A DNA stretch of 64,000 bases from Oxalobacteraceae bacterium OTU3CAMAD1 (lineage in GTDB: Bacteria; Pseudomonadota; Gammaproteobacteria; Burkholderiales; Burkholderiaceae_D). The notes below the pieces were generated by a model. The model searched no databases, was not told where the DNA came from, and worked only from the letters and a program-made list of their open reading frames with translations. A program made the position numbers and the translations under genes. Of this stretch, positions 9,111 through 16,209 are shown in pieces (the stretch's first letter is position 1; every line of letters starts with the position of its first letter). The stretch covers positions 3,038,001 through 3,102,000 of the forward strand of contig CP099650.1 of NCBI GenBank assembly GCA_024123915.1, in the 5' to 3' direction.

Positions 9111-9154
9111 TTTGAAAATAGAATTTACTGCATAATGTTTATGCGATTTTCAAA
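9111..9154. promoter_or_regulatory. Nested inverted repeats between binding-protein and LysR genes
   Basis: Within the 128-bp divergent gap, GCATAA-TGT-TTATGC (9130-9144) is a perfect palindrome. A second dyad has arms TTTGAAAAT (9111-9119) and ATTTTCAAA (9146-9154). LysR-type regulators bind dyads of this kind in divergent promoters, so this is the likely operator for the LysR at 9175, governing both itself and the Rieske operon. Confidence 0.55.
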
Positions 9155-9174
9155 TTGAGGTGGGAGACAAAAAC

Positions 9175-10074
9175 ATGGCGGCATTCGATCTGAACCTGTT
9201 GCCGGTGGCGCTGGCCATCCATGAGGAGCGCAGTGTCAGCGGCGCGGCGCGCAAGCTTGGTATGAGCCAGCCGGCCGTCAGCGTGGCGCTGAATAAATTG
9301 CGCAAGGCCCTTGGCGATCCTCTGTTCATCCGTACGGCGCACGGGATGGAGCCGACGCCGCGCGCACTGGCTTTGGTCAGTCCCACCAGGGATATCCTGC
9401 AGCGGCTCGAGACCGGGGTGCTGGCCAGCGTGCAGTTCGATCCCGCCACCACCGAGCGCAAATTCACGGTGGCGCTGTCGGATATCGGCGAGATGACTTT
9501 TTTACCAAGGTTGCTCGACCGCTTGAGGCGGGACGCCCCGGGCGCCAGCATCTGTTCCGTGACGATGCCGCCGCGCGAGTTGGCGCTGGCGCTGGAGCAG
9601 GGCGATGTCGACCTGGCGGTCGGCTATTTTCCGGATCTGAAGAACCGGAATTTTTTCCAGCAGCGCTTGTTCTCGCACTCATTCGTTTGTCTCCTCAGCT
9701 CCGTGCATCATCAGCGCCGCCGGACGCTGAGCATGAAGCAGTTCCTGGAGATGGGCCACGCGGTGATACGCGCCGAAGGCCGCAGCCAGGAATTGTTCGA
9801 GCAGTTCCTGATACGCCGGCGGATACGTCGCCGCGTGGTGCTGGAGACGCCGCACTTCATGTCGATTCCGTTTTTGATCTCGGCCGGCGACCTGGTGGCG
9901 ACGGTGCCGCGCGCGGTGGGGGAGAGCTTCGCGCAGTTCGCCGCCATCAAGTTGATGGAACCGCCGATGGAGATACCGCGATTCGATCTGAAGCAATATT
10001 GGCACCGCAAGTTCGCCAAGGACGGCGCCAACGCGTGGCTGCGTTCACTGATCGTGGAGCTGTTCGCCGACTAA
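9175..10074 (+). CDS. LysR-family transcriptional regulator
   Basis: 299 residues. The N-terminal winged HTH (about residues 5-63) contains SVSGAARKLGMSQPAVSVALNKLRKALGDPLF, followed by a periplasmic-binding-like effector domain. NodD/NahR-like opening (FDLNLLPVALAIHEERSVS). ATG 9175 is preferred over GTG 9160 because GGGAG lies eight bases before it. Divergent from the binding-protein/Rieske operon, so it is the expected aromatic-responsive regulator of that operon. Confidence 0.85.
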   Translation: MAAFDLNLLPVALAIHEERSVSGAARKLGMSQPAVSVALNKLRKALGDPLFIRTAHGMEPTPRALALVSPTRDILQRLETGVLASVQFDPATTERKFTVALSDIGEMTFLPRLLDRLRRDAPGASICSVTMPPRELALALEQGDVDLAVGYFPDLKNRNFFQQRLFSHSFVCLLSSVHHQRRRTLSMKQFLEMGHAVIRAEGRSQELFEQFLIRRRIRRRVVLETPHFMSIPFLISAGDLVATVPRAVGESFAQFAAIKLMEPPMEIPRFDLKQYWHRKFAKDGANAWLRSLIVELFAD

Positions 10075-10086
10075 TTGTGCAAATGC
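10073..10086. repeat. Left copy of a 14-bp direct repeat
   Basis: AATTGTGCAAATGC overlaps the LysR stop and matches AATTATGCAAATGC at 10694-10707 in 13 of 14 bases. A shorter copy (AATTATGCAA) lies at 10611-10620. The repeats bracket a low-GC segment that carries the DUF4844-like gene. Confidence 0.45.
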
Positions 10087-10198
10087 GCTTTGACCATCTG
10101 AATTTCCGAATAGAGTTTATACTTGTAAAAAAAGTAATTTTACGACTCCGGCTTGCCCAAGCCGCTACCCACCAAGAATAGAAAGTTAAAGTCCCCGT

Positions 10199-10564
10199 AT
10201 GAATTATGACCCGCTGTCCGAAGTTATTGATGCGCCTATCGAGGTTGATGAATCGACGGTGATAAAGTTACACATCTTGAAAGCGGTAGAAAAGTTTGCT
10301 TCCCTTCCCGGAGAAAATACGGCTGCAGAGAAGGCTCGCCTGTCAACGGTTCTCAACGACTTGCTGGGTCGATTGATAAGTGGGATTGAGGCCAATCCAA
10401 CAAAGCTATGGGTTCTCACCGAATTCCAACGCTCGCTAAAACTGGTTGAGGGCGAGGATACCGAAGGGCGCGAGCATTTTGGCACTGAACTGGAATCCAT
10501 AATGGACGTTTTAGATATCGAAAGTTCCGATGGTCTACTTAGTGCCCACCTCGGTGGAATTTGA
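10199..10564 (+). CDS. DUF4844-like small protein
   Basis: A 121-residue acidic protein with no signal peptide. The C-terminal half (GEDTEGREHFGTELESIMD then VLDIESSDGLL) resembles the conserved end of DUF4844 proteins as I recall it, although the usual aromatic tail after GLL is replaced by SAHLGGI. Function unknown. No convincing ribosome binding site precedes the ATG. Base composition and A/T-ending codons differ plainly from the neighbours, suggesting recent acquisition. Confidence 0.6.
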   Translation: MNYDPLSEVIDAPIEVDESTVIKLHILKAVEKFASLPGENTAAEKARLSTVLNDLLGRLISGIEANPTKLWVLTEFQRSLKLVEGEDTEGREHFGTELESIMDVLDIESSDGLLSAHLGGI

Positions 10565-10693
10565 CGGCGAACGGTCAGAAGCGGACGTCTCCTCAGCAGA
10601 AACTAGACGAAATTATGCAACTGTCATAACGTTGTCGCATGTTTGCCGTGTTTTTGCCGTAACTGATTCGTGGCGGTTTCTGAAGGTTTCAGG

Positions 10694-10707
10694 AATTATG
10701 CAAATGC
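10694..10707. repeat. Right copy of a 14-bp direct repeat
   Basis: AATTATGCAAATGC, 13 of 14 identical to 10073-10086, lies just before the XRE-DUF4177 gene. Together the two copies delimit about 620 bp of AT-richer DNA. Confidence 0.45.
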
Positions 10708-10719
10708 CTCTCATAAACA

Positions 10720-11160
10720 ATGTCCTTGAATAGCACAAAAATGAATATCAACTCCGCGTTAGTTAAGCAACTTAGGTCAGAGAAGTTCTGGTCGCAGGAG
10801 GAACTGGCAAGTAAGTCAGGTCTAAACCTGCGAACGGTGCAGCGAATCGAGAAGGAGGCCACGGCTTCGCTGCAATCGAAGAAGGCGCTGGCCGGAGCAT
10901 TTGGAGTTGCTGTCAAGAACCTTGAATACCAGGAATCGTTATCTATGCAAACTTACGAATACAAGACTCTGGACATTGAGTGGAAGCAAGGTTTTTTATC
11001 CAGCCTCAAAACGCCTCAGCTGCCCGACCTTACGCCGACCCTGAACAGAGAGGGCCTGGAGGGCTGGCGTTTGGTACAGGTCGTTTTACCTGATCTTTTA
11101 TTCGGGGGGAAATCCGTAGAGAAAGTGGTAGCAATCTTTGAACGACCGATATCTACGTGA
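10720..11160 (+). CDS. XRE-family HTH protein fused to a DUF4177-like domain
   Basis: 146 residues. An N-terminal Cro/CI-type HTH (about residues 13-63, WSQEELASKSGLNLRTVQRIEK) is joined to a C-terminal segment starting MQTYEYKTL and containing LNREGLEGWRLVQVVL and VAIFERP, the pattern of DUF4177. A likely cytoplasmic regulator with an unknown sensing domain. ATG 10720 gives the longest form; ATG 10741 is possible and neither has a strong binding site. Low GC like the gene before it. It overlaps the convergent MarR gene by 8 bp. Confidence 0.65.
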   Translation: MSLNSTKMNINSALVKQLRSEKFWSQEELASKSGLNLRTVQRIEKEATASLQSKKALAGAFGVAVKNLEYQESLSMQTYEYKTLDIEWKQGFLSSLKTPQLPDLTPTLNREGLEGWRLVQVVLPDLLFGGKSVEKVVAIFERPIST

Positions 11161-11677
11161 ACGGCAGCTCCGGGGGCGAAGCCGCCGCGCTCGATGCCGA
11201 TGCGCCGGAGGGTACAGTCAACGGCGCCCGGCTTTGCTCATTGTTCTCCTGCACCAGCTTTGTCAACAATTCCATGAACTTCAGCTGCTCCTCGCTGCTC
11301 AGCGGCGCCAGAAGACGGCGGCGCAGGCGTTGCGCGCCAGGGATCATATCGTCCAGCAGCTGTTGTCCCGCGCGGGTAATGGTCAGCGCGCGCTGGCGGC
11401 GGTTGGTCGGAATGACCTTGCGTTCCAGCAGACCTTTTTCCTCCAGCCGCGCGCACACGGTCGCACCGGTGGAGGTGTCGATGCCGCTGCTGGACGACAG
11501 CGAGACCTGGTCGATGCCCGGATTGCCGGCCAGGTTGCGCAGCATCGCGTACTGCACCGGCGTCAGTTCGCCGCCCATCTCGTCGTAGAAAATCGACACC
11601 GATATCTGCTGCGCGCGGCGCAGCAAGTGCCCGGGATGTTCGTATAAATTGGTCAAAGTGCTTTCGGTTTCTGGCAT
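11153..11677 (-). CDS. MarR-family transcriptional regulator
   Basis: 174 residues with the MarR winged-HTH core (LTPVQYAMLRNLAGNPGIDQ, SSSGIDTSTGATVCARLEEKGL, beta-wing with NRRQRALTIT) and a Pro/Ser/Ala-rich C-terminal tail. Divergent from vanA with a dyad operator in the 130-bp gap, so it probably represses vanAB and is released by vanillate or a related phenolic acid. In several betaproteobacteria vanAB repressors are GntR (VanR) or MarR members; here MarR is what the sequence shows. Confidence 0.85.
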   Translation of the reverse strand: MPETESTLTNLYEHPGHLLRRAQQISVSIFYDEMGGELTPVQYAMLRNLAGNPGIDQVSLSSSSGIDTSTGATVCARLEEKGLLERKVIPTNRRQRALTITRAGQQLLDDMIPGAQRLRRRLLAPLSSEEQLKFMELLTKLVQENNEQSRAPLTVPSGASASSAAASPPELPFT

Positions 11678-11727
11678 GGCGTATCTCTGCTTGTGCGGCG
11701 CAATACGAAAAGAATTGGGCCTGGGTG

Positions 11728-11778
11728 TTTACTTCCGCGTTTTCCGGTCTATACTTTACGATATTCAGTACACTGAAT
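11728..11778 (+). promoter_or_regulatory. vanA promoter with overlapping dyad operator
   Basis: A sigma-70-like TTTACT (11728-11733), 16-bp spacer and TATACT (11750-11755) precede vanA. A perfect dyad ATTCAG-TACA-CTGAAT (11763-11778) starts eight bases after the -10, over the expected transcription start. That is the geometry of a repressor site and fits the divergent MarR gene. Confidence 0.6.
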
Positions 11779-11807
11779 GTTAAGCTGAAAACCAACAAGG
11801 AGACAAG

Positions 11808-12860
11808 ATGTACCCAAAAAACACCTGGTACGTGGCTTGCACGCCCGACGAGATTGAAACCAAACCCTTGGGCCGCCAGATCTGCGGCGAAAAAATCGTT
11901 TTCTACCGTGGCGCCGAGGGCAAAGTGGCGGCGGTGGAGGATTTTTGTCCGCATCGCGGCGCGCCGCTGTCGCTGGGCTTCGTGCGCGAGGGGCAGCTGG
12001 TGTGCGGCTACCACGGCCTGGAGATGGGCTGCGACGGTAAGGTCATCAGCATGCCCGGCCAGCGTGTGCGCGGCTTCCCCTGCATCCGCAGCTATCCGGT
12101 GGAGGAGCGCTATGGCTTCATCTGGGTCTGGACCGGCGACAAGGAACTGGCCGATCCGGCCCTGATCCACCATCTGGAATGGGCTGACAATCCGGAATGG
12201 GCTTACGGCGGTGGCTTGTATCACATCCAATGCGAATACCGCCTGATGATCGACAACCTGATGGACCTGACGCACGAGACCTATGTGCACGCGTCGAGCA
12301 TCGGCCAGAAGGAGATCGACGAGGCGCCGGTCAACACCCGCGTCGAGGGCGAGGAAGTCATCACCAGCCGCTATATGGAAAACATCATGGCGCCGCCGTT
12401 CTGGCGCGCGGCCCTGCGCGGCAACGGCCTGGCCGACGATGTGCCGGTCGACCGCTGGCAGGTTTGCCGCTTCACGCCGCCGTCGCACGTGATGATCGAG
12501 GTGGGCGTGGCACACGCCGGCAATGGCGGCTACGACGCCGATCCGAAGTTCAAGGCGTCCAGCATCGTGGTCGACTTCATCACGCCGGAGACGGAAACGT
12601 CGCACTGGTACTTCTGGGGCATGGCGCGCAACTTCAAGCCGGAGGACAAGGAATTGACGGCGACCATACGCGAAGGGCAGGGCAAGATCTTCGCCGAAGA
12701 CCAGGAGATGCTGGAGCTGCAGCAGCAGAACATCCTGCGCCATCCCGATCGCAAGCTGCTGATGCTGAATATCGACGCCGGCGGCGTGCAGTCGCGCCGT
12801 CTTCTGGATCAGTGGATGGAGAAGGAGAATGCGCCACGGACGCCGGAGCAGGCGGCATGA
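11808..12860 (+). CDS. vanA: Vanillate O-demethylase, oxygenase subunit
   Basis: Converts vanillate to protocatechuate plus formaldehyde, with electrons from VanB. 350 residues, close to Pseudomonas VanA throughout (MYPKNTWYVACTPDEI start, GQRVRGFPC, THETYVHASSIGQKEIDEAP). Rieske ligands Cys47, His49, Cys66 and His69; iron site Asp153-x2-His156-x4-His161. AAGGAG precedes the ATG. Overlaps vanB by ATGA. Protocatechuate produced here feeds pcaGH at 21181-22406. Confidence 0.96.
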   Translation: MYPKNTWYVACTPDEIETKPLGRQICGEKIVFYRGAEGKVAAVEDFCPHRGAPLSLGFVREGQLVCGYHGLEMGCDGKVISMPGQRVRGFPCIRSYPVEERYGFIWVWTGDKELADPALIHHLEWADNPEWAYGGGLYHIQCEYRLMIDNLMDLTHETYVHASSIGQKEIDEAPVNTRVEGEEVITSRYMENIMAPPFWRAALRGNGLADDVPVDRWQVCRFTPPSHVMIEVGVAHAGNGGYDADPKFKASSIVVDFITPETETSHWYFWGMARNFKPEDKELTATIREGQGKIFAEDQEMLELQQQNILRHPDRKLLMLNIDAGGVQSRRLLDQWMEKENAPRTPEQAA

Positions 12861-13819
12861 GCGCCGGCTTGCTGAACGTCCGTGTCGAGCGCCGCATCAG
12901 CGAGGCGGAGGATATTTGCAGCTATGAGCTGGTCAGCGCGGATGGATCGCCGCTGCCGGCCTTCAGCGCCGGTTCGCACATCGACGTGCATGTGGGGCCG
13001 AATCTGGTGCGTCAGTACTCGCTGTGCAATCCGCCGCACGAAACCCACCGCTACCTGATCGGCGTGTTGCGCGATCCGGCGTCGCGCGGCGGATCGCAAG
13101 GCATGCACGAGAATATCCATGCCGGGGCGGCGCTGACCATCAGCGCGCCGAAAAATCACTTCCCGCTGGTGGAGGCCAAACGCAGCCTGCTGCTGGCCGG
13201 CGGCATCGGCGTGACACCGGTGCTGGCGATGGCGGAAGCGCTGTCGGCCCAAGGTGCGGACTTCGAGATGCACTACTGCGCGCGTTCGCCCGAGCGTACG
13301 GCCTTCCGCGAGCGCATCGCCGCTTCACCCTTCGCCGAGCTGGTGCACTTTCACTACGATAGCGGCGCGTCCGAGCAAAAGCTGGATCTGGCCGCGCTGC
13401 TGGCAGGATTGGATCGCGACACCCACATCTATTTTTGCGGTCCGGCAGGCTTTATCGACTACGTGAAGGCGACTGCCGCTGCGCAGAAGTGGCCTGAGGC
13501 GCAGCTGCACCTTGAGTACTTCGGCGCGGCAGCCGTTGATACCGGTGGCGACCAGGCCTTCGAAGTCAAGCTATCGTCCACCGGCGCGAGTTACACTGTT
13601 CCCGCCGGGATCACCGTGATGCAGGTGCTGCGCGACGCCGGCGTGTTTGTGGCGGCTTCCTGCGAGCAGGGCGTGTGCGGCACTTGCCTGACACGCGTGA
13701 TCGAAGGCGTGCCGGATCATCGCGATTTGTATTTGACCGAAGAAGAACAGGCGGCCAACGACCAGTTCACCCCTTGCTGTTCCCGTTCCAAAAGCCCCAC
13801 CCTCGTGCTCGACCTATAA
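12857..13819 (+). CDS. vanB: Vanillate O-demethylase, reductase subunit
   Basis: 320 residues: flavin domain (RQYSLCNPP), NAD domain (GGIGVTPVLAMAEAL, FCGPAGFIDYV), and C-terminal [2Fe-2S] domain with Cys269, Cys274, Cys277 and Cys307. Passes electrons from NAD(P)H to VanA. The start at 12857 lies in a 4-bp ATGA overlap with vanA; the open frame continues further upstream inside vanA but has no reason to be used. Confidence 0.95.
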   Translation: MSAGLLNVRVERRISEAEDICSYELVSADGSPLPAFSAGSHIDVHVGPNLVRQYSLCNPPHETHRYLIGVLRDPASRGGSQGMHENIHAGAALTISAPKNHFPLVEAKRSLLLAGGIGVTPVLAMAEALSAQGADFEMHYCARSPERTAFRERIAASPFAELVHFHYDSGASEQKLDLAALLAGLDRDTHIYFCGPAGFIDYVKATAAAQKWPEAQLHLEYFGAAAVDTGGDQAFEVKLSSTGASYTVPAGITVMQVLRDAGVFVAASCEQGVCGTCLTRVIEGVPDHRDLYLTEEEQAANDQFTPCCSRSKSPTLVLDL

Positions 13820-13838
13820 AAAACAAGAAGGAGACACC

Positions 13839-15023
13839 ATGTCAGAGAATATCAATACGCATCGCCGTCACATCCTGCTGGGCGCTGCCGCCTTGTCCGC
13901 CGGCGTGCTGCCGGCCGTCGCCGCAGCCGCCGAGCCGTTGAAGGTGGGTCTGATCGTGCCGATGTCCGGACCGTTCGCTTCCACCGGCCGCCAGATCGAG
14001 GCGGCCGTCAAGCTGTTCATGCAGCAGAACGGCTCCACCGTCGCCGGGCGGCAGATCGAAATCATCCTCAAGGACGACGGCGGGGTGGCGCCGGATGTCA
14101 CCAAGCGTTTGGCACAGGAACTGGTCTCGCGCGACAAGGTGCAGGTGCTGGCCGGCTTCGGCCTGACGCCGCTGGCCTTCGCCGCCGCGCCGGTGGCGAC
14201 GCAGGCCAAGGTGCCGATGATCGTGATGGCCGCCGCGACGTCGGTCATTCCGCAACACTCGCCGTATATCGTGCGCACCGGATTCACGCTCGCGCAGGTG
14301 ACCGCGCCGATGGCGCAGTGGGCCGCCAAGAACAAGATGAAGACCGTGGTGACCCTGGTGAGCGACTACGGTCCCGGGCTGGACGCCGAGAAGGTATTCG
14401 TCAAGGACTTCAACGAGGGTGGCGGCAAAGTGGTCGAGAGCCTGCGCGCGCCGTTGCGCAATCCCGATTACGCGCCGTTCCTGGCCAAGGTGAAGGACTT
14501 GAAGCCGGACGCGTTGTTTGTGTTCGTGCCTTCGGGCGAGGGCGCGGCCGTGCTCAAGCAGTTCACCGAGCGCGGTCTGGCCGGCGCCGGCATTCGTTTG
14601 ATCTGCACCGGGGATGTATTGGACGACGACCTGATGGCCAGCATCGGACCGGCCGCGGCGGGTGTGGTCAGCAGCCATCATTATTCGGCCGCGCATCCGT
14701 CTGCGGAGAACAAGGCGTATGTCGAGGCGTTCGGCAAGGCGAACAAGGGGATGCGGCCCAACTTCCATTCGGTCGGCGCGTATGACGGCATGCATCTGCT
14801 GTATGCGGCGCTCAAGAAGACCGCGGGCGACAGCAACGGTGACAAGCTGCTGGCGGCGATGAAGGGCATGGAGTGGACCAGCGTGCGCGGTCCGGTCAGC
14901 ATCGATGCCGGCACCCGTGATATTGTGCAAACGGTTTATATCCGCAAGGCCGAGGCCACCGGCGGCTCCTTCTTCAACGTGGAGTTCGACAAGGTCGATA
15001 AAGTGCGCGACCCGGGCGTGTGA
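13839..15023 (+). CDS. LIV-type ABC transporter substrate-binding protein
   Basis: 394 residues, type-1 periplasmic binding protein (PLKVGLIVPMSGPFASTGRQ, IEIILKDDGGVAPDVTKRL), with an RR-containing leader (THRRHILLGAAALSAG) that could be a Tat or Sec signal. Paralogous to the protein at 7868-9046. Starts 19 bp after vanB with AAGGAG, so it belongs to the vanAB operon and probably binds vanillate or a related acid for livHMGF. No transporter subunits are adjacent. Confidence 0.88.
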   Translation: MSENINTHRRHILLGAAALSAGVLPAVAAAAEPLKVGLIVPMSGPFASTGRQIEAAVKLFMQQNGSTVAGRQIEIILKDDGGVAPDVTKRLAQELVSRDKVQVLAGFGLTPLAFAAAPVATQAKVPMIVMAAATSVIPQHSPYIVRTGFTLAQVTAPMAQWAAKNKMKTVVTLVSDYGPGLDAEKVFVKDFNEGGGKVVESLRAPLRNPDYAPFLAKVKDLKPDALFVFVPSGEGAAVLKQFTERGLAGAGIRLICTGDVLDDDLMASIGPAAAGVVSSHHYSAAHPSAENKAYVEAFGKANKGMRPNFHSVGAYDGMHLLYAALKKTAGDSNGDKLLAAMKGMEWTSVRGPVSIDAGTRDIVQTVYIRKAEATGGSFFNVEFDKVDKVRDPGV

Positions 15024-15038
15024 TTCGTTGCTGATCCA

Positions 15039-15069
15039 CGTAGGGCGGATTAGCGCAGCGTAATCCGCC
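15039..15069. repeat. REP-like palindrome, single unit
   Basis: GGCGGATTA (15044-15052) and TAATCCGCC (15061-15069) form a 9-bp stem with an 8-nt loop, preceded by CGTAG. The same unit appears as inverted pairs at 30871-30967 and 55950-56044. It lies between the convergent binding-protein and RpiR genes. Confidence 0.75.
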
Positions 15070-15086
15070 AAGAGCCGCCACGAGGG

Positions 15087-15950
15087 TCACAATTCGTTCA
15101 GTTGCGCATGCAGCTCTTCGATCTTAATGAGGCGCTGGCGGCCGGCCTGGCCGGTCTTGTCGATCAATTGCGACGCCAGCACATGGCACAGCGCCATCAC
15201 CGCCGCATGATTATCCAGCGGGGTGGCGCTGACCGTATCGCACTTCAACACCCAGGTGGCGCCAAGGTCGCTGTGATTCGACGAATCGGTGATCAGCACC
15301 GTCTTCACGCCTGCCCGCCCCACGGCGGCGATCAGCGCTCCCAGTCCGGGCGTGCGCCTGCGTAGTCCGAACACGATGAAAATATCGTTCGGCTGCAGCC
15401 CAACCAGATACTCCGCCATCGTTTCCCCTGATACCGGAAGTAGATACACGTTGCTGCGAAACTGGATGAACTGCCAGCGCAGATACGCGGCAAAAAAATA
15501 GTTGTTTCGTTGGCCGAACACGCGCACCTGCCGCGCCTTGGCGATCGCGGTGCCGACTTCGCCCACCTGTGTCGCCGACATGCCCGCGAAAGTGCGCTGG
15601 ATGTTTTGCACGCTGGCCGACACATGGCGGTCGAACGGACCGCCATCCTTTCCTCCCTCGTCCGATTCGCGGCGATCCATCAGATACAGCGGCGAACCCC
15701 AGTCCTTGCCTTCGCGCGCCAGGCGGCGCATCTGGTCGTAATTTTCATAGCCCAGCCGATGGACCAGTCGCGTCATCGTCGCGTTGGATACCCCCGCCAT
15801 ACGCGTCACCTCAGAAGCCGAATAGCTGGCCAGCTGGCCGGGCGACTCCAATATCACATTCGCCAGGCGCTTTTCGGCCTGCGGCAGCTGATCCAGATGC
15901 TGCTTGATCGTCGTCGAGAGGCTGTCTATGAAAGGAGTTTTTTTTGTCAT
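15087..15950 (-). CDS. RpiR-family transcriptional regulator
   Basis: 287 residues: N-terminal HTH_6 (residues about 15-80, ASYSASEVTRMAGVSNATMTRLVHRLGYENYDQMRRL) and a C-terminal SIS sugar-isomerase-like domain (VRVFGQRNNYF, FIVFGLRRRTPGL, VLITDSSNHSDL). ATG 15950 is chosen because CTGGA lies nine bases before it; ATG 15959 is an alternative. Divergent from the DctA-like symporter and porin, with two dyad repeats in between, so it likely controls that uptake pair. Confidence 0.85.
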   Translation of the reverse strand: MTKKTPFIDSLSTTIKQHLDQLPQAEKRLANVILESPGQLASYSASEVTRMAGVSNATMTRLVHRLGYENYDQMRRLAREGKDWGSPLYLMDRRESDEGGKDGGPFDRHVSASVQNIQRTFAGMSATQVGEVGTAIAKARQVRVFGQRNNYFFAAYLRWQFIQFRSNVYLLPVSGETMAEYLVGLQPNDIFIVFGLRRRTPGLGALIAAVGRAGVKTVLITDSSNHSDLGATWVLKCDTVSATPLDNHAAVMALCHVLASQLIDKTGQAGRQRLIKIEELHAQLNEL

Positions 15951-16091
15951 TGATCGCATTCCAGGGATAAGCGCGTAAGGATCACCCGCCGCAGCGCCAA
16001 TATACACCGCCACGGCGTTTGCGGTTGTCGGCGGAATGCGACTACGCCGCGCATATTTCGATGCAAGCGACAGGAAAATGTTGACGCTGGA

Positions 16092-16136
16092 TGAAAAACA
16101 ATTTTCAATGAATTAAGAAGTGAAAAACAATTATCA
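16092..16136. promoter_or_regulatory. Two tandem dyads, likely RpiR operators
   Basis: TGAAAAACAATTTTCA (16092-16107) is a perfect TGAAAA-N4-TTTTCA inverted repeat. TGAAAAACAATTATCA (16121-16136) repeats it with one change, 29 bp further on. Both lie in the 259-bp gap between the divergent RpiR and symporter genes. Confidence 0.6.
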
Positions 16137-16209
16137 GAGATCGAACGGGCTTGAGAAAAGAAACCAAAGGTATTTTTTGTGCGTGTTGAATAACTAGGGA
16201 GGGATTGCA

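Noticed and set aside
10149..10164. CGGCTTG-CC-CAAGCCG hairpin, considered as an integron attC or attI part.
   Set aside because: No core sites (GTTRRRY / RYYYAAC) in the right arrangement and no integrase nearby.
10530..10733. An overlapping plus-strand frame that might have been a frameshifted C-terminus of the DUF4844-like protein.
   Set aside because: Its translation does not continue the family pattern, so a frameshift is not supported.
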